Positions 9,017 to 16,760 of a stretch of 47,905 nucleotides of DNA are shown here, piece by piece. Below the pieces are notes generated by a model. That model did no database searches and had not been told where the DNA came from. It saw only the letters and a program-made list of their open reading frames with translations. The translations under genes and the position numbers were made by a program. The stretch lies in IMG/VR virus record IMGVR_UViG_3300010883_018879, positions 1-47,905 of that record; one strand, given 5' to 3'. How positions within the stretch are numbered: the first letter of the stretch is position 1; each line of letters starts with the position of its first letter. The DNA is from a virus.

Positions 9017-9619
9017 TTAACTCACAAAAGCTTCTGAAGCTATTTTTGTTTTGTCCTTCGCATCCTGTTCTAAGAACACTGGCACGTTCTTTGGGTATCT
9101 TACAAAGAATGGTTCTCTTAGGTTCTTCTTATCTTTGAAAGAGATAATCACTTCCTCATTAGGCTGAGTTTGCCTTTGGCCCTCAATCATATCGACTCTC
9201 AACAAGGTGTGCAGCGAGTAAATGCCAGTGTTCTTGTCAGGTCCTGAATCTAATATCTTGATTAGCTTTTCGAACAATAATGGAATCTCTATATATAACA
9301 CAACCTTTGTTTTAGATCCTTTGGAACTGATTCGGCCTGCATTCATTATTCTTTCTCTGTCTTCTTCTGCGCTGTAGAACGGATCTATTGCGCTAATCTC
9401 ATCAGATAGAGGGAATACGGGATTATCACTTCCCTCTAGATTGGGTGAAATAAATGGGATAATTGCCCTAACAAACCCGGCATATTCTGTCTCGCTGTCC
9501 GGAGTTCCTGATAAGTAATCAACAATGATCTTATCTAAGACATCTGTTCTCTTAACGTTTGCTAATTCTTCACGGCCATGGGCTCGTCTCTGAGAGCTTT
9601 TGTTTATACTCTTTGTCAT
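9017..9619 (-). CDS. unrecognised virion-region protein (200 aa)
   Basis: No family recognised. The N-terminal 25 residues are basic and polar and are followed by a mixed alpha/beta body: a DKIIVDYLSG helix, a Pro-rich AGFVRAIIPFISP strand pair, and VVLYIEIPLLFEKLIKIL near residues 105-125. The last 50 residues contain alternating strands ending in FFVRYPKNVPVFLEQD. The ATG overlaps the stop of the 103-residue gene (ATGA), so the two are probably translated together. It belongs to the late structural run; whether it is virion or chaperone cannot be told. Confidence 0.7.
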   Translation of the reverse strand: MTKSINKSSQRRAHGREELANVKRTDVLDKIIVDYLSGTPDSETEYAGFVRAIIPFISPNLEGSDNPVFPLSDEISAIDPFYSAEEDRERIMNAGRISSKGSKTKVVLYIEIPLLFEKLIKILDSGPDKNTGIYSLHTLLRVDMIEGQRQTQPNEEVIISFKDKKNLREPFFVRYPKNVPVFLEQDAKDKTKIASEAFVS

Positions 9620-9927
9620 TTTTTGGCATTCGCTTTGTCTTCTTGAATTAAATCATATAGATCATTTGTATCGTCTTCGGATAGTTCATCTTCTCCAGCA
9701 ATTGGCTTTGACTTGCTAATGATTGAGATAATCTTAACCAACTGCTCGTTTGAGCGTTGTAAGGTTTCCACATACTTGGCCGCTACAGCACCATTGTAAG
9801 TATGAGGCTTGCCATCGGTGGCAGCAGTTGCGAACTCTGCTAGCAGATCAGCCAACAAGGTCTGAGTTTTCGCTCTATCGGCGCTTATGTTGTCAATGGC
9901 ATCTTCAATTAGTTTTGTTCTGTCCAT
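9616..9927 (-). CDS. small helical protein (103 aa), function unknown
   Basis: An all-helical, acidic protein: DRTKLIEDAIDNISADRAK, then AAKYVETLQRSNEQLVKIIS (about residues 48-68), and an acidic tail with LSEDDTNDLYDLIQED. The layout resembles small helical phage proteins annotated as hypothetical or as small-terminase-like. I cannot separate these by eye and make no functional claim. The gene starts 20 bases after the sigma-factor stop and is the first gene of the structural run, overlapping the next gene by ATGA. Confidence 0.72.
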   Translation of the reverse strand: MDRTKLIEDAIDNISADRAKTQTLLADLLAEFATAATDGKPHTYNGAVAAKYVETLQRSNEQLVKIISIISKSKPIAGEDELSEDDTNDLYDLIQEDKANAKK

Positions 9928-9947
9928 ACTCTAATTACAAACAAAAC

Positions 9948-10664
9948 TCAAATTTGACCCTTTTCCCAATCCTTACGGAATTCTCTGTACTTCACTTTGT
10001 ACTTCTTAAGACTACACGCTATTTGTTTGGTGTTGAGCCCTGTTAGCTCGCGGAGATACAAATAGATAGCCTTCTTGTTGAGTATATCGATATCGTCTGG
10101 GGTGTCGAATAAAAGCTTAACTGCTTTGATGACTTTAAGGTCGTTTGAATACAGCTTCTTCTTCTGGTTTTCTGTTTCTTCTTCTTCCCAGTCAGCGATT
10201 TCCCTTCTGAGGAATTCCCAGAACTCTCTTTTCTCTCGCTCATATAAGTAGGTCTTTGGTTCTCCGGAGTTCTTCTCTTCAATTTCGCCAGCAGCGTCTT
10301 CATACTGAAGCTCCCTTCGGGACTTCTTGGCATTATTCTTGGTCTGTTGAATAAACCAGTTCTTGGTTATAACGCTGAAGTACGAGAATGCCTTGGATCC
10401 CTTGTCTGGGTTGAACTTGTCCAAGATCATTGTTAGGTGAATTTTGCACTCTTCTCTAAGAACATCAATGTTTGGCAGGTTTGTGAACTTGTAGGTGAAC
10501 ACAATCTTGTCGACTAGTTGATCAAACGCTGGCTGGATTACAATGTATAACTTAGTCTTCTCTTCTTTGTCATCCGAGATGGCATATTCCACAATAGCGT
10601 CCTGGTGGACCCTTGTAAAATAGTTATTAGTCTTCCGCTTGCGCCGCCGATTCTTCTTGATCAC
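9948..10664 (-). CDS. gp55: RNA polymerase sigma factor for late transcription, gp55-like
   Basis: A 238-residue protein (T4 gp55 is 185). Residues about 65-120 show sigma region 2 as in gp55: LREECKIHLTMILDKFNPD, then KGSKAFSYFSVITKNWFIQQ, the last part being the segment that would contact the -10 element. Unlike short gp55, it has a long C-terminal part with a helix-turn-helix-like segment near residues 195-230 (YLRELTGLNTKQIACSLKKY), reminiscent of sigma region 4. The start is GTG at 10664: the frame has TGA two codons upstream, and GAGGAG lies 10 bases before. It overlaps the membrane-protein gene by 38 bases. It should direct host RNA polymerase to late promoters of the TATAAATA type. 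Confidence 0.88.
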   Translation of the reverse strand: MIKKNRRRKRKTNNYFTRVHQDAIVEYAISDDKEEKTKLYIVIQPAFDQLVDKIVFTYKFTNLPNIDVLREECKIHLTMILDKFNPDKGSKAFSYFSVITKNWFIQQTKNNAKKSRRELQYEDAAGEIEEKNSGEPKTYLYEREKREFWEFLRREIADWEEEETENQKKKLYSNDLKVIKAVKLLFDTPDDIDILNKKAIYLYLRELTGLNTKQIACSLKKYKVKYREFRKDWEKGQI

Positions 10665-10953
10665 GAATCACCATCTCCTCGGAAGCATCAACACCATGTT
10701 CCACTAACATCCTTAAATCTTTAGACAACACTTCTGTATGGCCCAACAAACCTTGTAAAGTTTCGTCGCCATAATACCTTTCTAAGCCGTTGACGAATTC
10801 CAAATGATCAGCAAACTCAATTACCTTGTCTTCTGCTGCGACAGCAAAATCAAGATAAGAATTCATCTTGTCAGTCACTCCGAGCAAAGCGATCACCAAT
10901 CCTATATTTGCAAGTACCGATAACACCAACAGCGTTACAACAACCCATATCAT
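10627..10953 (-). CDS. small inner-membrane protein with one N-terminal span (108 aa)
   Basis: Residues 2-24 are a clear hydrophobic span with Trp at its start and the signature of an uncleaved signal anchor. The remaining 80 residues are acidic and helical and should lie outside the lipid, with a coiled-coil-like DKVIEFADHLEFVNGLERYY segment. The family is unknown to me, but a small membrane protein beside the late sigma gene is common in T4-like marine phages. The ATG overlaps the stop of the FmdB-like gene (ATGA), and the 3' end overlaps the sigma gene by 38 bases. It is the only clear membrane protein in the window. Confidence 0.8.
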   Translation of the reverse strand: MIWVVVTLLVLSVLANIGLVIALLGVTDKMNSYLDFAVAAEDKVIEFADHLEFVNGLERYYGDETLQGLLGHTEVLSKDLRMLVEHGVDASEEMVIRDQEESAAQAED

Positions 10954-11195
10954 AGCTTTTTCCTCATTCTTTCTTTCATGTCTTCCAACTCCTTTTTTGA
11001 TTCTGATATGTTCTTTTCCACAACTTTGCCGGCGCCTTTGTGTGCCTTTTTCTTAACGAGAAAGCTGGGTTGAGGGATCCTTTTGAGAGTTGATTTTGAA
11101 AGACATATTGTGCAGTCTTCCAGCGATACGCTCAATGAGTGAACGACTTCAAGTTGAGTATCGCACTTGTCGCATCGGTAAACATACCTTGGCAT
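10950..11195 (-). CDS. FmdB-like zinc ribbon protein
   Basis: An 81-residue protein starting MPRYVYRCDKCDTQLEVVHS, with Cys8-x2-Cys11 and Cys28-x2-Cys31 forming a four-Cys zinc ribbon as in FmdB-type regulatory proteins. The last 35 residues are a strongly charged helix (SESKKELEDMKERMRKKL). FmdB-like proteins are common in T4-like marine phages but their function is not settled; binding to nucleic acid or to RNA polymerase is the usual guess. It is coupled to the 64-residue gene upstream and the membrane protein downstream, and so to the late sigma factor, which makes a role in late gene expression plausible but unproven. Confidence 0.85.
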   Translation of the reverse strand: MPRYVYRCDKCDTQLEVVHSLSVSLEDCTICLSKSTLKRIPQPSFLVKKKAHKGAGKVVEKNISESKKELEDMKERMRKKL

Positions 11196-11389
11196 TATTC
11201 TTCTTCCAAAACTTCTTCTACCGGAATAGCCTGCATTGTACGAATGAGTGGCGGATTCTTAATCCATAGCCCATCTTCTGTGTCTACAAACTCAAAGTTC
11301 TTTAACACAGGTACAATATCACTTTGTTCCATTAAACACTTTTGCAACGACATCATTAGTGCGTTGAGTGCTTGATCTGATAAATTCAT
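11195..11389 (-). CDS. small protein (64 aa) at head of the sigma-factor operon
   Basis: Helical N-terminus (SDQALNALMMSLQKCLMEQS) followed by a short strand-rich part ending in an acidic tail. It has a strong Shine-Dalgarno sequence, AAGGAG, 6 bases before the ATG at 11389, the best in this part of the window, and a late-promoter-like box 25 bases upstream. It is followed by the FmdB-like gene with a one-base overlap. Function is unknown; similar short proteins occur beside gp55 in related phages, by memory. Confidence 0.72.
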   Translation of the reverse strand: MNLSDQALNALMMSLQKCLMEQSDIVPVLKNFEFVDTEDGLWIKNPPLIRTMQAIPVEEVLEEE

Positions 11390-11842
11390 TTACTTCTCCT
11401 TGTTTAAGTATTCATATTTATTGACATAATCACTACATATGCCATAACAATCTTTCAAGTTTCCATCATAAAACATTTCTGGTAACACACAAATGGCATC
11501 AGGCATCAATCTTTTACCTGGATATGTCCATATCTTTCCATGAGATGTCAAAGTGGCAGGGTCTTTTTCGTGTATAAAACAATGTGCTCCAATTTGCAAC
11601 AAAGAGGCCAAAGCCGTAATGTCTTTTGCGTGGCACCATAATTGTGTTTTTCTGAGGAATTCAACTTGAATTGGTTCGATAGGATTGTCATGTCCTAGAT
11701 AGAATTCGCCATTTTGTGTATTGTACCAAACATCTACCTCAACATCATATCCGGCTGCGAGTGCTTCTTCGATATAGCTTTGAGTGTTCTCTCTTTCAAG
11801 ATTAGGACCATAAACATTTCCCCTATGTGCTATCAATTTCAT
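11390..11842 (-). CDS. GDPD-like phosphodiesterase, short form
   Basis: A 150-residue protein with the core motifs of glycerophosphodiester phosphodiesterases: IAHRGN at residues 4-9, an ENTQSYIEEAL helix, DVEVDVW around residues 33-39 (Glu and Asp metal ligands), and LGHDNP around residue 50. Full GDPDs have about 240-300 residues, so the second half of the barrel is reduced; similar short forms accompany glycan clusters. It could hydrolyse a phosphodiester in or on a glycan. The ATG at 11842 overlaps the stop of the epimerase gene by ATGA, which favours this start over a GTG at 11854. It is the last gene of the glycan island. Confidence 0.72.
   Translation of the reverse strand: MKLIAHRGNVYGPNLERENTQSYIEEALAAGYDVEVDVWYNTQNGEFYLGHDNPIEPIQVEFLRKTQLWCHAKDITALASLLQIGAHCFIHEKDPATLTSHGKIWTYPGKRLMPDAICVLPEMFYDGNLKDCYGICSDYVNKYEYLNKEK
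11415..11422 (-). promoter_or_regulatory. late-promoter-like -10 box (AATAAATA)
   Basis: AATAAATA on the minus strand differs by one base from the T4 late promoter box TATAAATA. It lies 25 bases upstream of the ATG at 11389, inside the end of the GDPD-like gene, exactly where an operon of sigma factor and structural genes would need a start. A gp55-like sigma is encoded downstream. Being one mismatch from an AT-rich octamer, it could be chance. Confidence 0.4.
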
Positions 11843-12708
11843 TTCTTGAAACACTCCGTGATACCCTTTTTAATCGAAGTTAAAGCTGTGAAACCCAATC
11901 CTTTCTTAGGCTTCTTCGTGTCTGCTTTTGTCTCCAATACTTCGCTTGGACGGTCGGGTCGTCTGTCAAACTCAATCTCCGGGTGATACTTGGTGAAAAT
12001 TGCAGCAAGTTCGTTTAGAGAGATATTCTTACCAGTTCCAATATCAAAATGTTCGCCATTAAAGTTCTCAACTCTGCTCATCGCAAGCAAATTTGCTCTA
12101 ACTGCATCGCTAACGTGCAACATATCACGACGCTGTTCTCCATCCCCAGTGATAAATGGATTGTACTTTTCTCCAACACACTTCATCCATGCAGCAGCTA
12201 CAGTCGCATACGATCCGTCAGCAGTCTGGTCTTTATGATAAACGTTGAAGTACCGCAATGATACACCGTCCAAGCCATACAATTTTGACCACAACTCAAC
12301 TTCCTTTTCAGATGTTGCCTTCTGTAAAGCATATGGGCTGGTTGGTCCATCTCCATTACCAATCACAGAAGACGAGCTAGAGTAAATAAAACGCCTTACT
12401 CCGACGACATTCGCAAAATCTAATAGTAGTGTTGTGCTTAGTACGTTGTTTTTCATTGTCTCAACTGGATTTTCAATAGAGTATCCGATTCTTGGTATAG
12501 CTGCTAAGTGAAAGATGTATTCAGGCTTCTCTCTCAAGCCTCCACAATATTTTAAACCAGCGTCTACGGTCTTGAACACTTCTAAGATATCATATCTATC
12601 GTCATCCTTAAAATCAATGCCAATCACATCGTGGCCTTGCTTTTTCAATTCAGCGAACAGATGGCTGCCAATGAATCCCAAATGTCCCGTAACTAAACAT
12701 TTACTCAT
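11839..12708 (-). CDS. NAD-dependent sugar epimerase (GalE/WbpP type)
   Basis: A 289-residue extended SDR enzyme. The Rossmann motif TGHLGFIGSH places Gly8, Gly11 and Gly14; the acceptor Asp is in IDF near residue 32; the active site has the Ser run 110-114 and Tyr126-x3-Lys130 (SPYALQK). RRDMLHVSDA follows as in GalE/WbpP. It most likely interconverts UDP-Glc/Gal or their N-acetyl forms, supplying donors for the glycosyltransferases upstream. At 289 residues it is shorter than GalE (about 338), with the loss mainly at the C-terminus. It starts 3 bases after neuB and overlaps the GDPD-like gene by ATGA. Confidence 0.88.
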   Translation of the reverse strand: MSKCLVTGHLGFIGSHLFAELKKQGHDVIGIDFKDDDRYDILEVFKTVDAGLKYCGGLREKPEYIFHLAAIPRIGYSIENPVETMKNNVLSTTLLLDFANVVGVRRFIYSSSSSVIGNGDGPTSPYALQKATSEKEVELWSKLYGLDGVSLRYFNVYHKDQTADGSYATVAAAWMKCVGEKYNPFITGDGEQRRDMLHVSDAVRANLLAMSRVENFNGEHFDIGTGKNISLNELAAIFTKYHPEIEFDRRPDRPSEVLETKADTKKPKKGLGFTALTSIKKGITECFKK

Positions 12709-12711
12709 ATT

Positions 12712-13791
12712 CTAAGAAAGGCCGCCTACGATGTCAGACGACTTAAGCAGTTCGTCCTCCTTCAAGTCTCTGCTGGCTTTGCAGCCAACTACCAAGTTGA
12801 ACAAAGCAGGGCTTAAACCTATACCTGGGCGTTTACACGATAAGTTCTTGAACGTGAACACTTCTCCTTGGGCAATATCTTTAAATGGCACTATGGAACG
12901 TCGAGCGTTTATTCTTGCCCTTATCTCAGGCTCTGTACAAATCTTCTTATTGTGGTTTCCAAGCAGAGTCCGAGCCTCGTATACCTTGTCTATAATCGTT
13001 TGTAATTCAGATGGATCTGCAGATAACCAATGGTCTGCGCTTTTCATAAGAGTCTTGTCAACTGTGAAATGTTTCTCTATAACATTAGCTCCCAAAGCAT
13101 ATGCTAGTGAAGGAGTTACAACATTCATTGTGTGATCTGACCAGCCAATGGCAAAGCGTTGGCCGAACTCTTCTTTAAGATGGTTGATCATTTTCAAGTT
13201 TGCCTGTTCGTCTTTTGACGGGTATGTTAAATTACAATGCATAATAACAATCTTATCAGTATGCTGGTTGATGATGCTCACTGCTCGTCGGATCTCTTCA
13301 ATAGTAGCTGCGCCAGTTGATAACATTACAATTTTGTTCTTACGGGCTACAAACTCTAGCAAAGGCAAATTGGTAATATCACCACTGGCAATCTTATATG
13401 CCGACACTCCGATCTTATCTAGATATTCTACAGCTTCGAAATCAAATGGTGTTGACATATAATCAATTTCATATGCATCACATATAGCACTCAACTGAGA
13501 GTGTTCAGCGTGGCCAAACGAATCAAGCTGAGAATATGAATCATATTGAGAACCGGACTCTTTCTCTTCGCCTTCCCAGTCCCAAAATCTAGGAGCGTCC
13601 TTTGTACAAAGTGTCTTTGCCTTGTATGATTGGAATTTGATAGCGTTCGCCCCTGATTTTGCTGCTGCAGCAATTAACTGTTCTCCTAGTTCAATTGAAC
13701 CCAGATGATTAACTCCAGCTTCGGCGATAATATAAGGTTTGCCGGACTTAATGTAGTTCCACAACTCTGTTGTTTTCTTAAATACGGCCAT
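12712..13791 (-). CDS. neuB: nonulosonic acid synthase (sialic/legionaminic type) with SAF domain
   Basis: A 359-residue NeuB-family enzyme that condenses phosphoenolpyruvate with a six-carbon amino sugar. Residues 20-290 form the TIM barrel with IIAEAGVNH (Glu24, Asn28, His29), IKFQSYKA (Lys52, Gln54), and the two metal histidines in GWSDHTM and EKHFTVDK. Residues about 297-355 are the SAF (antifreeze-like) domain (RRSIVPFKDIAQGEVF). Together with NeuA it would give a CMP-nonulosonate. The pathway steps that make the six-carbon substrate are not complete in the window and may come from the host. It overlaps the GT2 gene upstream by 14 bases. Confidence 0.94.
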   Translation of the reverse strand: MAVFKKTTELWNYIKSGKPYIIAEAGVNHLGSIELGEQLIAAAAKSGANAIKFQSYKAKTLCTKDAPRFWDWEGEEKESGSQYDSYSQLDSFGHAEHSQLSAICDAYEIDYMSTPFDFEAVEYLDKIGVSAYKIASGDITNLPLLEFVARKNKIVMLSTGAATIEEIRRAVSIINQHTDKIVIMHCNLTYPSKDEQANLKMINHLKEEFGQRFAIGWSDHTMNVVTPSLAYALGANVIEKHFTVDKTLMKSADHWLSADPSELQTIIDKVYEARTLLGNHNKKICTEPEIRARINARRSIVPFKDIAQGEVFTFKNLSCKRPGIGLSPALFNLVVGCKASRDLKEDELLKSSDIVGGLS

Positions 13792-14431
13792 CTTCGATAT
13801 CCTTTTTGATTTGCTCTCGTTCCTCTACCTTTGTTGACAGACTGTTGGGCCTTTTGAAATACCGGTAATATGGAAGCTTTAATCTATAGCCATCAAAGTT
13901 CTTAATATACCTAAGTATTAAATCATAATCTTCACAATTGTTAAGGTCCTCTTTGTATAAACCAATTGCTTCCATATATTCTTTTCGGAACATGACTCCC
14001 GCTCCATGATCCAGAAGTCTGTCTAAAGTGTTGATTGACACCTTCCTGGAAGAATCTTCTTTGACAACAATATGGTCGCAATAGACGAATCCAATATCTT
14101 CGTTCCACTTCAAAATCTCACTCATTGAATACAAAAAGTTACGATTCACAAAATCATCTCCATCAACCCTAACAATGTACTCGCCAGATGATTGTCTTAT
14201 CCCAGTGTTTGATGCGGCAGCAACACCAAGATTCCTTGTGTGCCGAACAGCCTTGACTAAATTACCATATGATTTAATGGTATCCCAACTTTCATCTGTC
14301 GAACAGTCATCGACAACAATGACTTCATAAGCTTCCGGGTTTAAAGTTTGGTTCAAGCAACTGCCAATTGCTCGACTAACATACTTTTCTAAATTGTAAC
14401 ACGTTATAATAACGCTTACTTTAGGGTACAT
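13778..14431 (-). CDS. family 2 glycosyltransferase (GT-A)
   Basis: A 217-residue GT2 enzyme. It begins YPKVSVIITCYN, has the nucleotide-binding VVDDCSTDES (Asp41, Asp42) and the metal-binding RVDGDD (residues 88-93), and ends soon after the acceptor region, with no membrane span. It transfers a sugar from a nucleotide donor. The start at 14431 (MYPK) is preferred because GGAG lies 9 bases before it; an ATG at 14446 would add five residues and overlap the methyltransferase more. It lies between that methyltransferase and neuB, so a role in adding or preparing the nonulosonate chain fits. Confidence 0.85.
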   Translation of the reverse strand: MYPKVSVIITCYNLEKYVSRAIGSCLNQTLNPEAYEVIVVDDCSTDESWDTIKSYGNLVKAVRHTRNLGVAAASNTGIRQSSGEYIVRVDGDDFVNRNFLYSMSEILKWNEDIGFVYCDHIVVKEDSSRKVSINTLDRLLDHGAGVMFRKEYMEAIGLYKEDLNNCEDYDLILRYIKNFDGYRLKLPYYRYFKRPNSLSTKVEEREQIKKDIEDGRI

Positions 14432-15029
14432 AAACGCGTACTCCATTCTTTTTCAAGTATCTGTCGCAAACACTATCAAACAATTCTTGTGAAATTCCGC
14501 TTGATCCTAGTTTCTCGTAGTTTACAGATGCAGTAACTACAACATCATATTTCTTGTCCAACTTCTTTGGTAAAATCTTCTCAATGTCTCTTACGTCGGC
14601 GGCAAATAGATTTGTATCGGAATTAGGACAAAATCTGTCAAGCAGTTTTTGTGCAGTATCTAGTAATCCATGACCAGTATCAACATTTCGCAGATCAAAC
14701 AAGTCAATGCCGACAAACTTCTTAACTCCATATTCTTGTATCAATGGCCAGTGCATACAAAATCCGCAACCTAGTGATAATACACTTAGTTTATCTCCTT
14801 TCTTTTCCAACTTCTCCAGGAACTTATCATTTGACTCTAACATGTTCTTCCATCGCTGGTCAACCAATGGGGTGACGATTGACCAATGCCATAATTGGCC
14901 GCCATGGTTAGTCCTCAAAAAACTAACCATTTGCTTTTCTAATTCATACAACTGATCTCTAGTTACCTTTTTCTTGGTTTTGCTAGGGCTGTTTATCTTC
15001 TTGTCTTTCTTTAATTCTTTCTTCGGCAT
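14421..15029 (-). CDS. class I SAM-dependent methyltransferase-like protein
   Basis: 202 residues with a basic N-terminus (MPKKELKKDKKINSPSKTKK) and a Rossmann-type SAM site: VLSLGCGFCMHW around residues 83-94 and GIDLF with Asp109. AADVRDIEK near residue 143 would be motif III. The last strand has VVVTASVNYEKLG. It could O-methylate a sugar in this cluster. The ATG at 15029, with GAGG 9 bases before it, is chosen; a longer frame would start at TTG (15059) inside neuA. It overlaps neuA by 47 bases and the GT2 gene by 11. Confidence 0.78.
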   Translation of the reverse strand: MPKKELKKDKKINSPSKTKKKVTRDQLYELEKQMVSFLRTNHGGQLWHWSIVTPLVDQRWKNMLESNDKFLEKLEKKGDKLSVLSLGCGFCMHWPLIQEYGVKKFVGIDLFDLRNVDTGHGLLDTAQKLLDRFCPNSDTNLFAADVRDIEKILPKKLDKKYDVVVTASVNYEKLGSSGISQELFDSVCDRYLKKNGVRVYVP

Positions 15030-15591
15030 TTTCCAAATCCTCTTGTGTGTGTACGTCAATGTAGTCGGTGATTACGACGCCTTTGTATACGCTTAGTGCA
15101 TCTTGGAATACGCACTGGCCGCGCATGACATGTATTGCCCCATCTTCGATTCCATTCTCATCAACTGTGAAAACTTCCCATAAATCGCTTTCTATTAGTT
15201 TATCAATACATTCATCAATCTTTGCAGTCTCAACTTGTGGTGAGTTTGCTTGCAGTCTGACTACAATGTCTGGCCTATATGGTTTTGATTCAGAAGCTAT
15301 GTTGATATTAATAATCCTCTGAACTGAATCTTTCAGCACATCTTGCGTCCAAACGTGGTCTTCTGATAAACGATCTGAGCGGCGATGTGTTTTGATATCA
15401 TATTCATTAACAAATCTATATATTTCTGCGTCTTCTGTTGTTACATAAATACCATCTTTTGATGCATGCTTGCTTGTCATTGCGGCTTCAATCGTCCAAC
15501 CAATCATTGGTTTTCCTAGAACTGGAAGCATGTTCTTTCGCGGAAGTCTTTTGCTTCCTCCTCTCGCTGGTATGATAAAAACAACATACAT
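14983..15591 (-). CDS. neuA: CMP-nonulosonate (acylneuraminate) cytidylyltransferase
   Basis: 202 residues beginning MYVVFIIPARGGSKRLPRKN, the hallmark nucleotide loop of NeuA/KdsB enzymes (residues 7-20), then PMIGWTIEAA, VTTEDAEI, and VRLQANSP where most NeuA have LQPTSP. It activates a nonulosonic acid with CTP. NeuA proteins usually have 220-230 residues; the C-terminal dimer part is a little short. The ATG at 15591 shares one base with the stop of the deacetylase-like gene (TAATG), ruling out the longer frame from 15630. It pairs with neuB two genes downstream. Confidence 0.9.
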   Translation of the reverse strand: MYVVFIIPARGGSKRLPRKNMLPVLGKPMIGWTIEAAMTSKHASKDGIYVTTEDAEIYRFVNEYDIKTHRRSDRLSEDHVWTQDVLKDSVQRIININIASESKPYRPDIVVRLQANSPQVETAKIDECIDKLIESDLWEVFTVDENGIEDGAIHVMRGQCVFQDALSVYKGVVITDYIDVHTQEDLENAEERIKERQEDKQP

Positions 15592-16760
15592 TATAGATCC
15601 ATTACCTTCCATGCTGCGTGGCCTGACCATGAAGTGGCAGCTACACCTATCTTACTATGTTTCTTTGATGTTTTAAACTTTGACATACCTACATAGTCCT
15701 TAGACCAATGAACCCAAACACTACCATGATACTCAATGTTATTTTCATTGTCAAGTGTAAACACAAATGGTCGTTCTTGATATGCCATATCTGAATACTT
15801 GATCAGGACAGTTCCATCTAGCGACTTTTCAAAGTCAATCTCTAATGGGAGTTCATCGGTGAGGCCGGCACAAATACTCAGTGCATTAGCTGCCGATGAC
15901 CACTCGAACCTAACACCATATTGTTCGCTAGCTTCTTTAATCATTCCAATTACATTTTTTGTTTCTTCTCGCATATCTCTGTGATCATGACTAAAGTATG
16001 ACAAAATTACAGGACGATTGAAGAATTTAGCTTCGGCAAACGCCAAATTGACATCTTTCTGAGATAATACATGGATTCTAGATACCAAATCAACACAGCG
16101 GACAACATAACGATTCATGTCTCCAGGTTGAGTCAAGTCCTCTCGTGACGGATGATAATATCCCCAATGGTCTGGCGCTCCGTGCCAATTGAAATCAAAT
16201 ATGTTCTCAGTTTTGTGTGAACGATTAGAAACTCTGTTACTGTAATCAATCATCATATTCTGTTCTAACCAATGTGAGCACTTATTGTCCTCGATTGTGC
16301 CTCCTGCTCTGAAAACTGATGGAAAGTCATTTCTCTCAAACAATCGCCTTCCCAATATCTGTAGATACTCCTGTGAGGTGCTCCAGTCGTCGCTCCATCG
16401 ATCTCCGATGCCCAAGGCGTCCGGGTGGTGATAGTGCCACTCAAACGCATCCTGCACGGTGTTGAGGGACTTTATGTGATCATATGTGTCGTGATATGCT
16501 TGGACCCTGTTCTTTGGGTTCGTTTTGAATCCCATAAAATCCATAATGAACCAATTGTACATGTATCGATAGCCAAATGAATCTAGATGTTGCTTCCGGA
16601 ACTCATGACTGGTGATGTCCCCTAATGATTCTAGAATGTCATCCCAGTTGTCCATGAACTCTTTTGAACCATCTGGTCTACGTCGTACATCGCCTCCAAT
16701 CGGACCTTCAGTATCAACACAATGCACAACAAGAACTTTGGTATCAAACAAACCAGCCAT
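15591..16760 (-). CDS. polysaccharide-deacetylase-like protein (NodB fold), tentative
   Basis: A 389-residue protein. Motifs in NodB order are visible: VVHCVDTEGP (Asp16, Glu18), WHYHHPD (His109, His111, His112), SVFRAGG (149-154), a WHGAPDHWGYYHPS block near 192-205, and ILSYFSHDHRD near residue 250. This fits a metal-dependent sugar deacetylase, though the first motif is DTE instead of DD. The last 100 residues are a beta-rich tail. Lacking a signal peptide, it would act in the cytoplasm on nucleotide sugars or lipid-free glycans. It overlaps the nucleotidyltransferase-fold gene by 17 bases and neuA by one. Confidence 0.6.
   Translation of the reverse strand: MAGLFDTKVLVVHCVDTEGPIGGDVRRRPDGSKEFMDNWDDILESLGDITSHEFRKQHLDSFGYRYMYNWFIMDFMGFKTNPKNRVQAYHDTYDHIKSLNTVQDAFEWHYHHPDALGIGDRWSDDWSTSQEYLQILGRRLFERNDFPSVFRAGGTIEDNKCSHWLEQNMMIDYSNRVSNRSHKTENIFDFNWHGAPDHWGYYHPSREDLTQPGDMNRYVVRCVDLVSRIHVLSQKDVNLAFAEAKFFNRPVILSYFSHDHRDMREETKNVIGMIKEASEQYGVRFEWSSAANALSICAGLTDELPLEIDFEKSLDGTVLIKYSDMAYQERPFVFTLDNENNIEYHGSVWVHWSKDYVGMSKFKTSKKHSKIGVAATSWSGHAAWKVMDL

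Noticed and set aside
10043-10333. Minus-strand 96-codon frame within the sigma gene
   Set aside because: Ser/Lys/Arg-rich shadow in another frame of the sigma factor; the sigma motifs are in the longer frame.
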